Part shown: positions 30,530-40,400 of the stretch, piece by piece | Numbering within the stretch: the stretch's first letter is position 1 | Layout: the number at the start of each line of letters is the position of its first letter | Source: Alphaproteobacteria bacterium | GTDB lineage: Bacteria > Pseudomonadota > Alphaproteobacteria > Rhizobiales > Hyphomicrobiaceae | DNA: 64,000 bases | Direction: 5' to 3' | Assembly: GCA_018819265.1 (NCBI GenBank) | Contig: JAHJQI010000029.1 | Coordinates: 1 to 64,000, forward strand | The notes under the pieces: generated by a model | What the model saw: the letters and a program-made list of their open reading frames with translations, nothing else | What the model was told of the DNA's origin: nothing | Databases searched by the model: none | Position numbers and translations under genes: made by a program

Positions 30530-31738
30530 ATGGCGAAATCGACCCGTAAATCCAAATCATCGTCGGCAAGCGCTGAACAACCAGCCCCCAACAGCGGCTT
30601 GCCGAGTGTTGGGCATCAAGGAGACACCGGCTTGCCGAGTGTTGGGCATCAAGAACACACCGGCTCGCCGAGTGTTGGGCACCCCCCCAACACCGGCCTG
30701 CCGAGTGTTGGGCACCAAGAAGACACCGGCCTGCCGAGTGTTGGGCATCAAGGAGACACCGGCTCGCCGAGTGTTGCGCAGCCAACACCATCCTTACGCC
30801 CCGCCCAATCTTTCCAGGACATGATCCTGACGCTGCAGCAGTATTGGGCCGCGCGTGGCTGCGTCGTTCTCCAGCCCTACGATATGGAGGTCGGTGCCGG
30901 CACATTCCATCCCGCAACCACGCTGCGCTCGCTCGGCCCTAGAGCCTGGAAAGCTGCCTACGTGCAGCCCTCGCGCCGGCCCAAGGACGGGCGCTACGGC
31001 GAGAACCCGAACCGGCTGCAGCACTACTATCAGTTCCAGGTCATCATGAAGCCGTCGCCACCCGACATCCTGGACCTCTATCTCGGCAGTCTCGACGCCA
31101 TCGGCATCGACACTTCGCTGAACGACATCCGCTTCGTCGAGGACGATTGGGAAAGCCCGACTCTCGGAGCCTGGGGGCTTGGCTGGGAAGTCTGGTGCAA
31201 CGGCATGGAGGTGACGCAGTTCACCTACTTCCAGCAGGTCGGCGGATTCGATTGCCGCCCCGTGTCGGGCGAGATCACCTACGGACTGGAACGCCTCGCC
31301 ATGTATGTGCAGGGCGTCGACCGCGTCTTCGACCTCAACTACAACGGCGCCTCCGGCGACGACAAGATCACCTACGGCGATGTCTTCCTGCAGGCCGAAC
31401 AGGAGTATTCCCGTTTCAACTTCGAGCACGCCAATACCGACGTTCTCCTGCAGCACTTCAAGGACGCCGAAGCCGAGTGCCAGACGTTGCTCGACAAGGG
31501 CACGGGCGGCGACAAGCACCTCCTCGCGCTGCCCGCCTACGATCAGGCGATCAAGGCGAGCCACGTCTTCAACCTGCTCGATGCCCGCGGCGTCATCTCC
31601 GTGACCGAACGCCAGAGCTACATCCTGCGCGTGCGCGAACTCTCCAAGGCCTGTTGCGCGGCCTGGCTCAAAACCGAAGGCGGCGGCCACACGCTCCCGC
31701 TGTCCAACGAAGGCTACCCCCAGACCCACCGGCGCTGA
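30530..31738 (+). CDS. glyQ: glycine--tRNA ligase alpha subunit with repetitive N-terminal extension
   Basis: [44 protein letters not shown]; about 97 extra residues N-terminal to the conserved core. Confidence 0.93.
   Translation: MAKSTRKSKSSSASAEQPAPNSGLPSVGHQGDTGLPSVGHQEHTGSPSVGHPPNTGLPSVGHQEDTGLPSVGHQGDTGSPSVAQPTPSLRPAQSFQDMILTLQQYWAARGCVVLQPYDMEVGAGTFHPATTLRSLGPRAWKAAYVQPSRRPKDGRYGENPNRLQHYYQFQVIMKPSPPDILDLYLGSLDAIGIDTSLNDIRFVEDDWESPTLGAWGLGWEVWCNGMEVTQFTYFQQVGGFDCRPVSGEITYGLERLAMYVQGVDRVFDLNYNGASGDDKITYGDVFLQAEQEYSRFNFEHANTDVLLQHFKDAEAECQTLLDKGTGGDKHLLALPAYDQAIKASHVFNLLDARGVISVTERQSYILRVRELSKACCAAWLKTEGGGHTLPLSNEGYPQTHRR
30588..30784. repeat. in-frame 33-bp tandem array (6 units) of CAACAC/GTGTTG palindromes
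   Basis: CACCGGCYYGCCGAGTGTTGGGCAYCAAGRA; exact 33-bp spacing (GG at 30596, 30629, 30662, 30695, 30728, 30761); encodes (T/S)G(L/S)PSVGHQ(G/E)D x6. Confidence 0.92.
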
Positions 31739-31792
31739 GACGGCTCGAACAAATATCGATTGAAGAAAAACACAGCACGCGAGCGACCGGAC

Positions 31793-32038
31793 ATGGACAA
31801 TCTACTCGACCCACGCTTCCTCGGCGAAGCCGCCCTGATCATGATCGGCGCCATCGTCCTGGGCTTTATTGTTTCCCGCTTCTGGCCAAAGGCCGCGAAC
31901 CCGAAGCTGTTTGGCGCACTCGCCACCTTCGCGGTTGTCGCCGGGCTCAGCTATCTCGGCAATGCCGCCGCCGGATTGGCCCTGGTCGTCCTCATCGTAA
32001 TGGCGATCCTGCTCGTCATACTGGGCTTCGCGTTTTAG
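31793..32038 (+). CDS. hypothetical small membrane protein
   Basis: 81 aa, three hydrophobic segments. Confidence 0.6.
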   Translation: MDNLLDPRFLGEAALIMIGAIVLGFIVSRFWPKAANPKLFGALATFAVVAGLSYLGNAAAGLALVVLIVMAILLVILGFAF

Positions 32039-32374
32039 CTCACCGCCCCAGCACGGCAATTGCAGCTACAAACGCAAATCGTGACATTTCTACCGCTCCC
32101 ACCCGGACTTCTTCGACCCAGGTCAGGATGCCGCAGAACGCTGATTTGCCGGTTAAATCAATAGCTTCGAATTTAACTATTCGACCACATAGCGCGTACG
32201 TCGCGTTTGCGCAGTGCGAAAGCGCCCAGGCTGTGCCAAACCGATGTCGGAAATGCCTGATTAAAGATTCGGACAACCGGGTCCCCAAGCCATTGGCGCG
32301 CGGCACCCATCCGACCCGACATGCGGTTCCCGCCAGGGACCGCGAGCCGTAAACCGCTATCAAGGAGGTGGGCA

Positions 32375-32671
32375 GTGAACCACTGGATTGGAATTGCGAT
32401 TGCCGTCGTCCCGCTGCTGCTGATCGCGGCACTGTTCCTGAAACGCCCGGTGTGGTGGTTCCTCGTCGTCTTGACCGGCGCCGGCCTCGGCTACCTGCAC
32501 ACGACCGGCGCCACGGTCGAAATCGGCAACATGGTCCTCACCGAGGTCAACAAGATCTATCAAACCGGCATCGAGCCGGAAGGCATGGCCGCACCTGCCG
32601 CCACCGAACCGGCACCTGCATCAACGGACTCCGGCTCCGGCGGACCGGTGAGGACCGTCCCGGCCCAATAA
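32375..32671 (+). CDS. hypothetical small membrane protein, GTG start
   Basis: Strong SD AAGGAGG before GTG at 32375; VNHWIGIAIAVVPLLLIAALFLKRPVWWFLVVLTGAGLGYL. Confidence 0.65.
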   Translation: MNHWIGIAIAVVPLLLIAALFLKRPVWWFLVVLTGAGLGYLHTTGATVEIGNMVLTEVNKIYQTGIEPEGMAAPAATEPAPASTDSGSGGPVRTVPAQ

Positions 32672-32708
32672 CCGACTTCAAGGACTGGCGCGAAGTGGCT
32701 GGAGCGGG

Positions 32709-32783
32709 CTAGTGGCCCGTCGCGCCAAAATCGCATCATAGCCGCAACCTCGTCCGATTTTGGCGCGACATCAGGGCCACTAG
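32709..32783. repeat. CTAG-ended hairpin element 3 (75 bp)
   Basis: CTAGTGGCCC-GTCGCGCCAAAATCG / CGATTTTGGCGCGAC-ATCA-GGGCCACTAG; 21-nt loop. Confidence 0.88.
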
Positions 32784-32796
32784 CAACATCATTGGC

Positions 32797-32875
32797 TTAG
32801 TGAGGCGTTTATCGCGCCTTAGTTGACTCAAACCTCGCCGCACCATCGGTCAACTAAGGCGCGACGCCTCACTAG
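32797..32875. repeat. CTAG-ended hairpin element 4 (79 bp)
   Basis: TTAGTGAGGCG-TTTA-TCGCGCCTTAGTTGAC / GTCAACTAAGGCGCGACGCCTCACTAG; 21-nt loop. Confidence 0.88.
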
Positions 32876-32926
32876 AGCAACATCCGAGAGCGAAAAGCGA
32901 TCGCGTATGGTCGGATGATGTTCTAG
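32872..32926. repeat. CTAG-ended hairpin element 5 (55 bp), sharing its CTAG with element 4
   Basis: CTAGAGCAACATCCGA...TCGGATGATGTTCTAG. Confidence 0.75.
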
Positions 32927-32965
32927 AACGGGGCTCCCAATCAACGGAGACCAAAAAGCCCGCCC

Positions 32966-35245
32966 ATGCCCCAGCTTCTCATTGAACTCCTGTCCGAAGA
33001 AATCCCGGCGCGCATGCAGGCGCGCGCGGCGCAAGACCTGCTGCGCCTTGTCAGCGAGGGATTGAAGGCCGGCGGGCTGGAGATCGGCGAAGGCCAGGCG
33101 TTCGTGACGCCCCGCCGCCTCGCCGTCGTCATCGAAGACTTGCCCGCGATGTCGCCGGCGATCTCGGATGAGCGCAAAGGCCCCCGCGTCGGTTCGCCTG
33201 AAAAAGCCATCGAAGGTTTCCTGCGCGGCGCCGGCTTGAAGTCCATTGAGGAAGCCGAAGTCGTTTCCGACCCCAAGAAGGGCGACTTCTACCTTGCCAA
33301 GATCGACAAGCCGGGCCGTCCCGCGCCCGAGATCGTCGCCGAGGTCGTGCCCGATGTCGCCGCGAATTTCCCCTGGCCGAAGTCGATGCGCTGGGGATCT
33401 GGCGATTTCCAATGGGTGCGTCCATTGCAATCGGTGTTGTGCATCTTCGACGGCGAGGTCGTCCCCTTCGAGATCGCCGGCATCAGGTCAAGCAATACGA
33501 CGACCGGCCATCGTTTCCACGGAAAAGAAACGTTCGCTGTCAAGGATTTCGAGGACTACGGCCGCAAGCTGCTGGCCGCAAAGGTGCTGCTGCCGGCGTC
33601 CGAGCGCGCCGCAGCGATTGCCGAGGATGCCGGCGAACTGGCCAAGGCCGCCCGCCTCGAACTCGTCGACGACGAAGCGCTCGTCAACGAGAACGCCGGC
33701 CTCACCGAATGGCCGGTCGCCCTCATCGGCACCTTCGACAGGCAATTTCTCGAAGTCCCGCCCGAGTGCCTCATCACCTCGATGAAGGCTCACCAGAAAT
33801 GCTTCTCGCTGCGCAATCCGACGACGAAGTCGCTGGCCAACAGCTTTATCCTCGTTTCGAACCTGATCGCCGCCGATGACGGCAAGGAGATCATCGCCGG
33901 CAACGAGAAGGTCATCCGCGCGCGCCTGTCGGATGCGAAGTTCTTCTGGGACCAGGATTTGAAGCGCACGCTCGATGAAATGGAAAGCGATCTCGACGGC
34001 ATCACCTTCCACGCCAAGCTCGGCAGTCAGAAGGATCGCGTCGAGCGCATCGCGGAGCTGGCCTTCCAGATCGCCGGCGCCGTCGATGCGAACCCCGAGG
34101 ACGCCCGCCGCGCCGCCCAGCTCTGCAAGGCCGATCTGGTTTCCCAGATGGTCGGCGAGTTCCCCGAGTTGCAGGGCCTCATGGGGAAATATTACGCGCT
34201 GAAAAGCGGCACGAAAGCGGAGATCGCGCGCGCCATCGAGCTGCACTACAAGCCGAAAGGCCCGTCCGACACCGTGCCCCTGGAAGACGAGGGCGATCAG
34301 GTCGCGATTGCCGTTGCCCTTGCCGACAAGCTCGACACCCTCGTCGGCTTCTGGGCCATCGACGAAAAGCCGACCGGCTCCGGCGACCCTTACCAGCTCC
34401 GCCGCGCCGCCTTGGGGGTCATCCGGATTCTGCTGGAGAATGATTTGCGATTGGGCCTTCTAAGGAAGATCCAGCTCGCATATGACGAACTTAGAAGGCA
34501 TGCGAATAACAAGTTCAATCTCTTTTGGCTTACTAAAGAACAGGACGGAAAGACAATCGAGGGTAAATTCTCTAGCGTTTGGGACCATAAAAGAGAAAAG
34601 GAATTGACACACATATGGTGTCTGAACGTAGACAACCCTGACGAATTTATCTCGGGGTCCAGGAAACGTGGCGATCTGGATCTAATCAAAGTAATCTTTC
34701 GTGCCGAACGCCAGCAAAGCAAAAACCTCCTCGCCTTCTTCGCCGACCGCCTCAAGGTGCACCTGCGCGAAAGCGGCAAGCGTCACGACCTCATCGATGC
34801 TGTGTTTGCCCTTCCGGGCCAGGATGACATCGCGCTCATCGTCAAGCGCGTCGAAGCGCTCTCCGGATTCCTCGAAACTGACGACGGCGCCAACCTGCTG
34901 GCCGGCGTCAAGCGTGCCACGAATATCCTCGCCATCGAGGAGAAGAAGGACAAGTTGACCTACGACGGCGAACCGTCCGGCCCGCTGATGCAGGAACCCG
35001 CCGAACGCGCGCTCGCCGCCGCAATCGCCAAGGTCAAGTTCGACACGCAGGCCGCCATCAACGTTGAGAACTTCGAAGGCGCCATGCGCGCACTCGCCGA
35101 ACTTCGCGAACCCGTCGACAAGTTCTTCGAGGACGTCATCGTCAACGACGAAGAAAAATCCCTCCGCGAAAACCGCCTCAAGCTCCTCGCCGAAATCCGC
35201 ACCGCCACCTTGAACGTCGCCGATTTCTCCAGGATCGCAGGCTGA
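32966..35245 (+). CDS. glyS: glycine--tRNA ligase beta subunit (with an in-frame low-GC insert at about 34440-34725)
   Basis: MPQLLIELLSEEIPARMQARAAQDL; FHAKLGSQKDRVERIAELA; LLAFFADRLKVHLRESGKRHDLIDAV. Confidence 0.95.
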   Translation: MPQLLIELLSEEIPARMQARAAQDLLRLVSEGLKAGGLEIGEGQAFVTPRRLAVVIEDLPAMSPAISDERKGPRVGSPEKAIEGFLRGAGLKSIEEAEVVSDPKKGDFYLAKIDKPGRPAPEIVAEVVPDVAANFPWPKSMRWGSGDFQWVRPLQSVLCIFDGEVVPFEIAGIRSSNTTTGHRFHGKETFAVKDFEDYGRKLLAAKVLLPASERAAAIAEDAGELAKAARLELVDDEALVNENAGLTEWPVALIGTFDRQFLEVPPECLITSMKAHQKCFSLRNPTTKSLANSFILVSNLIAADDGKEIIAGNEKVIRARLSDAKFFWDQDLKRTLDEMESDLDGITFHAKLGSQKDRVERIAELAFQIAGAVDANPEDARRAAQLCKADLVSQMVGEFPELQGLMGKYYALKSGTKAEIARAIELHYKPKGPSDTVPLEDEGDQVAIAVALADKLDTLVGFWAIDEKPTGSGDPYQLRRAALGVIRILLENDLRLGLLRKIQLAYDELRRHANNKFNLFWLTKEQDGKTIEGKFSSVWDHKREKELTHIWCLNVDNPDEFISGSRKRGDLDLIKVIFRAERQQSKNLLAFFADRLKVHLRESGKRHDLIDAVFALPGQDDIALIVKRVEALSGFLETDDGANLLAGVKRATNILAIEEKKDKLTYDGEPSGPLMQEPAERALAAAIAKVKFDTQAAINVENFEGAMRALAELREPVDKFFEDVIVNDEEKSLRENRLKLLAEIRTATLNVADFSRIAG

Positions 35246-35334
35246 TCGTATCTCGCGCGAACGGTTAACACCCGACGCAGCGCGTATACGATCCCCTGCT
35301 ACACGGAAATATGCCGATCAGGGGCGGCGGGAAA

Positions 35335-35535
35335 ATGGCAACCAATAGTCGAAAACTTCTAAGCAGACGCATGGACAACGGCTGGGAGCTTGCCCGTATG
35401 CGCGGCGATCATCACGCCTTGAAACACGCCGATATCGCAGAACTCGTCTCGCTGCCCCATCCCAAGAAGGACTTGCCGACTGGCTTGGTGAGGCGCATCT
35501 ATGGTATTGCTGGTTGGGATCCAAAGGCTGACTGA
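35335..35535 (+). CDS. hicA: HicA-like (YcfA family) toxin
   Basis: NSRKLLSRRMDNGWELARMRGDHHALKHAD...ELVSLPHPKKDLPTGLVRRIYGIAGW. Confidence 0.82.
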   Translation: MATNSRKLLSRRMDNGWELARMRGDHHALKHADIAELVSLPHPKKDLPTGLVRRIYGIAGWDPKAD

Positions 35536-35822
35536 TGCGAACCTATTTTGCAATCGTTCACAAAGACCCCGAAAGTGCATACGGTCTCGAATTCCCGGAT
35601 CTGCCAGGTTGCTTCGGCGCCGGTGACACGTTCGAGGCGGCCGTGGCGAACGCGCGCAATGCTTTGCTCCAACACCTGGAAACTGCCGCCGAACTAGGGA
35701 GAACCATTCCGAGTGTGCGAACGTTTGAAGCGCTGATGTCCGATCCGGATATCAGGGCATTGGCCGTCAACCGCCCGTTGGTGGGGATTTCGCTTTCCGA
35801 AGAACTTGTCGCGGGCGAGTGA
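35535..35822 (+). CDS. hicB: HicB-like antitoxin (short C-terminus)
   Basis: MRTYFAIVHKDPESAYGLEFPDLPGCFGAGDTFEAAVANARNAL; TGATG overlap with hicA. Confidence 0.82.
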   Translation: MRTYFAIVHKDPESAYGLEFPDLPGCFGAGDTFEAAVANARNALLQHLETAAELGRTIPSVRTFEALMSDPDIRALAVNRPLVGISLSEELVAGE

Positions 35823-35985
35823 ACCAGTCACCAGCTTCTTGTGACCGCACATCAGCGCTGCCACCTCCCGGTCGCCGGCTTCCCAGGTTGCAGCGTGACA
35901 CCGGCCAACTCACCCACAACGTCATGGCCGGATCCGATCCGGCCATCCAGGCACGCCGCCGTCAATAGCCGCCATGCCCACCTGC

Positions 35986-36141
35986 CGTCATCCCGCCGAA
36001 GGGCGGGATCCGGTCGCGTCGCAGTGAACCGAATACTGTCGGTGCCAGGTGCGAGCTTGCTGGTTCGAGCCGTTGGCGTCGAATCGGACCGGGTGTTACT
36101 GAACCACAGCCAGGACAGATCCCCGCCTGCGCGGGGATGAC
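35986..36141. repeat. REPIN-like inverted pair of GTCATCCC..GGGATC palindromes (156 bp)
   Basis: CGTCATCCCGCCGAAGGGCGGGATCCGG ... GATCCCCGCCTGCGCGGGGATGAC. Confidence 0.8.
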
Positions 36142-36310
36142 GAATGAGGCTTGTGCAGTCTCCCGCCAGACCCGCCGCCACCAAAGAGCTATACGGCACG
36201 TCATCATGGAACCTCCGCCTCCCTGCCGAGTTGCCCTTCCCGCGGCAGGCCGATGACGCTCCGCTTCGACTGACGGCAATTTCGGCGGTTGACACTGGGG
36301 GAAGCGCTCC

Positions 36311-37192
36311 ATGAATGACAAAAAGGAAGATGCCGAGGAACTGCTCGGTCAGGAAGCTGAAAAAGTCGATCTCGACCATGAAGTCGAGGGAGACGAAGCC
36401 GGCAGAGAACCCGTTCCCGTCGTCATCAAGCACAAGCGTCTGCGCGCCGCCTCCGTCTTCGACATCATCCGCCGCGAAGGCGACAAGGAACTGATCCGCA
36501 CCTTCCATGCACTGTTCTGGTCGGGCATCGCCGCCGGCCTGTCGATCGGCTTTTCCGTCGTCGCCGAAGGAATTCTCTCGGCCCGGCTTCCCGATGCTCC
36601 CTGGAAGCCGCTGGTCGACAACCTCGGCTATTCGGTCGGCTTCCTGATCGTCATCCTCGGTCGCCAACAGCTCTTCACCGAGAACACGTTGACCGCCGTC
36701 CTGCCCGCCATGCAGCGCGGCAAGGCGGTGTGGTGGTTCGTATTGTTGCGGCTGTGGCTGATCGTGCTGACGGCGAACGTCATCGGTTGCGCGCTGTTCG
36801 CCGCGTTCATTTCGACGAGCGGCGTCCTCGGCGCCGACGTGCATGCAGCCGTCATCCAGCTTTCCGAACACATGATGCAGAAATCGCCGCACGAGATGTT
36901 CCTGGCGGGCATCGTCGCCGGCTGGCTGATCGCGGCGCTGGTTTGGATGCTGCCCTCGTCCGAAGGCAGCGAATTCATCGTCATTACGCTGATGACCTAC
37001 CTGATCGCGGCAGGCGATTTCACGCACGTCATCGCCGGATCGGTCGAAGCCTTGTTCCTCGTCTTCGAAGGCCGCCTTGACCTGGCCTCCGCCGCCTTCT
37101 CGTTCTTCGTTCCGACGCTATTGGGCAACGTCACCGGCGGCACCGTCCTCTTCTCCGTCATCGCCTACGCCCAGGTGCGCGACGAGATTTGA
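36311..37192 (+). CDS. formate/nitrite transporter family protein (YfdC-like)
   Basis: FHALFWSGIAAGLSIGFSVVAEG; GYSVGFLIVILGRQQLFTENTLTAVLP. Confidence 0.87.
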   Translation: MNDKKEDAEELLGQEAEKVDLDHEVEGDEAGREPVPVVIKHKRLRAASVFDIIRREGDKELIRTFHALFWSGIAAGLSIGFSVVAEGILSARLPDAPWKPLVDNLGYSVGFLIVILGRQQLFTENTLTAVLPAMQRGKAVWWFVLLRLWLIVLTANVIGCALFAAFISTSGVLGADVHAAVIQLSEHMMQKSPHEMFLAGIVAGWLIAALVWMLPSSEGSEFIVITLMTYLIAAGDFTHVIAGSVEALFLVFEGRLDLASAAFSFFVPTLLGNVTGGTVLFSVIAYAQVRDEI

Positions 37193-37260
37193 GCGGAACT
37201 GAAGAGGCAGTGTCGTCTTGCATTCAATAGTGACTGCGCCCAAACACCGCCACCACCCGG

Positions 37261-37416
37261 CGTCATCCCCGCGAAGGCGGGGATCCGTCCAAGTTGCGGG
37301 CGAACGCTGACGGACCCATCGGCCGGCACGGACCGATGCAGAAAACTCGACACGTATCTAAAAAGTTGAAGCAACTCTGCGACGTGCACGGATACCCGCC
37401 TTCGCGGGCATTCCGT
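37261..37416. repeat. second REPIN-like inverted pair (156 bp), right half degenerate
   Basis: CGTCATCCCCGCGAAGGCGGGGATCCGT ... CGGATACCCGCCTTCGCGGGCATTCCG. Confidence 0.72.
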
Positions 37417-37454
37417 CCGAAAAGTAGGCCCGCGCATCGCATCCGCAATCGACC

Positions 37455-40400
37455 CTAACCAGCCTCGCGGAATCCCTGCGCCGTCTCGAGGTCCACTGAC
37501 ACGAGTTGCGAAATCCCCTTCTCGGCCATGGTGACGCCGAACAGGCGATGCATGCGCGTCATGGTCATCGGGTGATGCGTGATCACGAGAAAGCGTGTCG
37601 CCGTATCCTCGGCCATGTTCTCCATCAGCGTGCAGAAGCGGTCGATATTGGCATCGTCGAGCGGCGCGTCGACCTCGTCGAGCACGCAGATCGGCGACGG
37701 GTTCGTCAGGAAAACGGCAAAGATCAGTGCGAGCGCCGTCAGCGTCTGCTCGCCGCCCGACAACAGCGACAGCGTCGCCGGCTTCTTGCCCGGCGGCTTG
37801 GCGATGATCTCGAGCCCGCCTTCCAGCGGGTCTTCCTGCGACTGCACCATTTCGAGGCGCGCTTCGCCGCCGTTGAACAGCGTCTGGAACAGCCGTTCGA
37901 AGTGAAGGTTCACGCTCTCGAAGGCTTCGTTGATGCGCCGCCGGCCTTCGCGGTTGAGCTGGCCGATCGCCTGGCGCAGTTTGTCGATGGCCTGCTGCAC
38001 GTCGGCGCGTTCGGTCTCGAGTTCGCTGACCTGCGCCGCCAACCGTTGCAGATCATCGTCGGCCTGCAGGTTGACGCCACCGAGCCGCTCGCGGTCTGCC
38101 CGAAGCCGCAGCAACCGCCGCTCGACATCGTCGAACGCCGGCAGGTCCGCCCCCTCCGGCACTTCGGCAATCCTCAGGCACGACATCGGATCGGTATCGA
38201 AAACTTCGCGGATGCGCCGTGTATCGTCGTCACGCCGCTGTCGTTGCGCCGATAGCCGCGCTTCGATCCCGGCCCGTTCTTCGCGTGCCGCCGACACCGC
38301 CGCCTGCACCGCCCGCAAAGCCTCAACCGCCTGCTTGGCCGCCGTCTCTGCGTCCTGCAAGGTGTCAGCAGCCGAGCGGTGCTGGGCTTCCGCTTCGCTG
38401 ACCGCATCGAGCAGGTTCTGGCGTTGGGCGGCAACCTTTTCCGGCAAATCGACGAGTTCGTCGAGCTGCGCCCGCGCAGCGCCGATCCGCTCCCGTAACG
38501 CCGCGAGTTGCCGCTCCGCCGCCGCCGCCCGCTCCTGCCAGCGCTTGACGTCGTCGCGCAGCGCCCCGATGCGCCGCTGCCGGTCCTGCCGCTTGGCGTG
38601 CAGCGCGTTGAGCGTCGCGCGTTTTTCGGCGACTTCCGAACGCAACTGCTGCGCCGAGCCCTGGGCTTCGTCCCGCACAGCCGCCAACTCCTGAAGCCGC
38701 GCCTCGGGAAATGCCGCTAACGCCGCCTCGGCGTCGCTGAATTGGCGAAGCTGTTCGTCGCGCTCGGAAACGAGCCGCTGCCGCGCACCGGCAATGGCCG
38801 CAAGCTTCGTCTCCGTCTCGGCGATGCGCCGTTGCACGCCATCGAGCTTGGCCCGCACACTACCGAGTTCGCTCTGCGTGTCCCGCCATTGCGAGCGCAG
38901 CTTGCGCTCGGATTCCTGCGCGGCGGCAAGAGCCTTGGCCGCGGCATCGAGTTCATCGCTGCGTGCCTCGATGACGTCGGCGATCTCCGCTTCTTCCTGT
39001 TCGAGCGCCAGCAGCCGGTTGCGCTGTTCGAGCCGCATGGCAGCCGCCGACATGCCTTCGGAGGCCGCCACGAATCCGTCCCAGCGCCACAGATCGCCCT
39101 CCCGGCTGACGAGACGCTGGCCGGGAGCCAGCACGTTCTGCAACCGCCGCCCTTCGGCGCGCGTGACGATGCCGATCTGGCGCAACCGCCGCGCCAGTTC
39201 GGCCGGCGCCTTTACGAATTTCGAAAGCGGCTCGACGCCCGCTGGCAACGCCGCGTCGTCGCCGCCTCCCGTAACGAGGCGCCAGTGCAGCGCCGCGGCT
39301 TCGTCGGCCGGAGCATCGAGATCGTCGCCGAGCGCGGCGCCGAGCGCGGTTTCATATCCGGGCGTCACCTTGATCGCATCGATCAGGGCTGGGAACGCAT
39401 CCGACTGCGCCGGCCCAAGGAGCCGCAACAGCGTCTCCCGTTCGGTACTGAGCGCGTTGCTTTTCAACTTGATCTGCTGGGCACGTTCACGGGCGATTTC
39501 CAGCGCCCCCGCACGTGCGCGAACCGCTTCTTCCACACCGGCGCTCGAAGCTTCCAGCGTGCCGAGGCGATGTTCGAGTTCTCCGCAACTGGCTTCGTAC
39601 CCGGCCTTTAGCGATGTCAGTTCCGAACTCCCGGCAATGCCGCGAGCCTGTTCGTCGAGTTGGCCGAGCTGTATCTCCAGTCGCCGGGACGAAGCCCTGC
39701 GCTCTTCCAGGTTGCAAACCAGCCCCGCCCGCCGCGCCGTCTCGTTGGCGAGGCCCCCGGTTGCCTCCGACAGTTCCGCTTCCCGCACGGCGAGTGCGGC
39801 CTCGGCTGTCTGAAATTCTTCCCGTGCGTTTTGCTCTGATATTCCGAACCCGGCTTCTTCTTCGAGGAGACCGGCGATTTCGCCATCGAGGCGCGTGAGC
39901 GTCTCCGCTGATTCCCCGCACATCCCTTCTTCGCGTTCGATGTCGCGCTGGTAGCTCGCAACCCGCGCGCTGAGCTCTTCGGCCCGTTGCGCCTGGCGTT
40001 CGGCTTCCCGCTCGAAGGCTTCCACTTCATGGCGCACGCGCCCGGCAGCCGCCGCCTTTTCCGCGACGATTGCCCGCAGCGGCGGCAGCCCTTCGCCAGC
40101 CTGCTCTTCGCTGCGCAACGCTTGCGCTTCCGCCGTTACCGCCGAGCCGAGCCGCTCCAGGACGGCTGCCAGCAGCGCCTCTTCCCGTTCCACCGCCGCC
40201 TGTGCGGACAGCCACGCGAGATGAAGCGCCAGCGCCTCGACCTTGGTGATCTGGCCCGAAATCTCGCGGTAGCGCCGCGCCTGGCGCGCCTGACGTTTCA
40301 ACACCTCGATCTGCGCGTTGAGACCGCCGACGACATCGTCGAGCCGCGCCAGATTGGCCTCCGCAGCCTTGAGGCGAAGCTCCGCCTCGTGCCGGCGCGA

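Noticed and set aside
30588-30784. CRISPR-like array in glyQ
   Set aside because: Units are 33 bp in total with spacers of only about 10 bp, spacer-like parts are near identical, the array lies inside a coding frame, and no cas genes are present.
30342-30917. Antisense and alternate-frame ORFs made of repeats ([21 protein letters not shown])
   Set aside because: By-products of the 33-bp repeat being open in several frames; they overlap glyQ, whose core is unambiguous.
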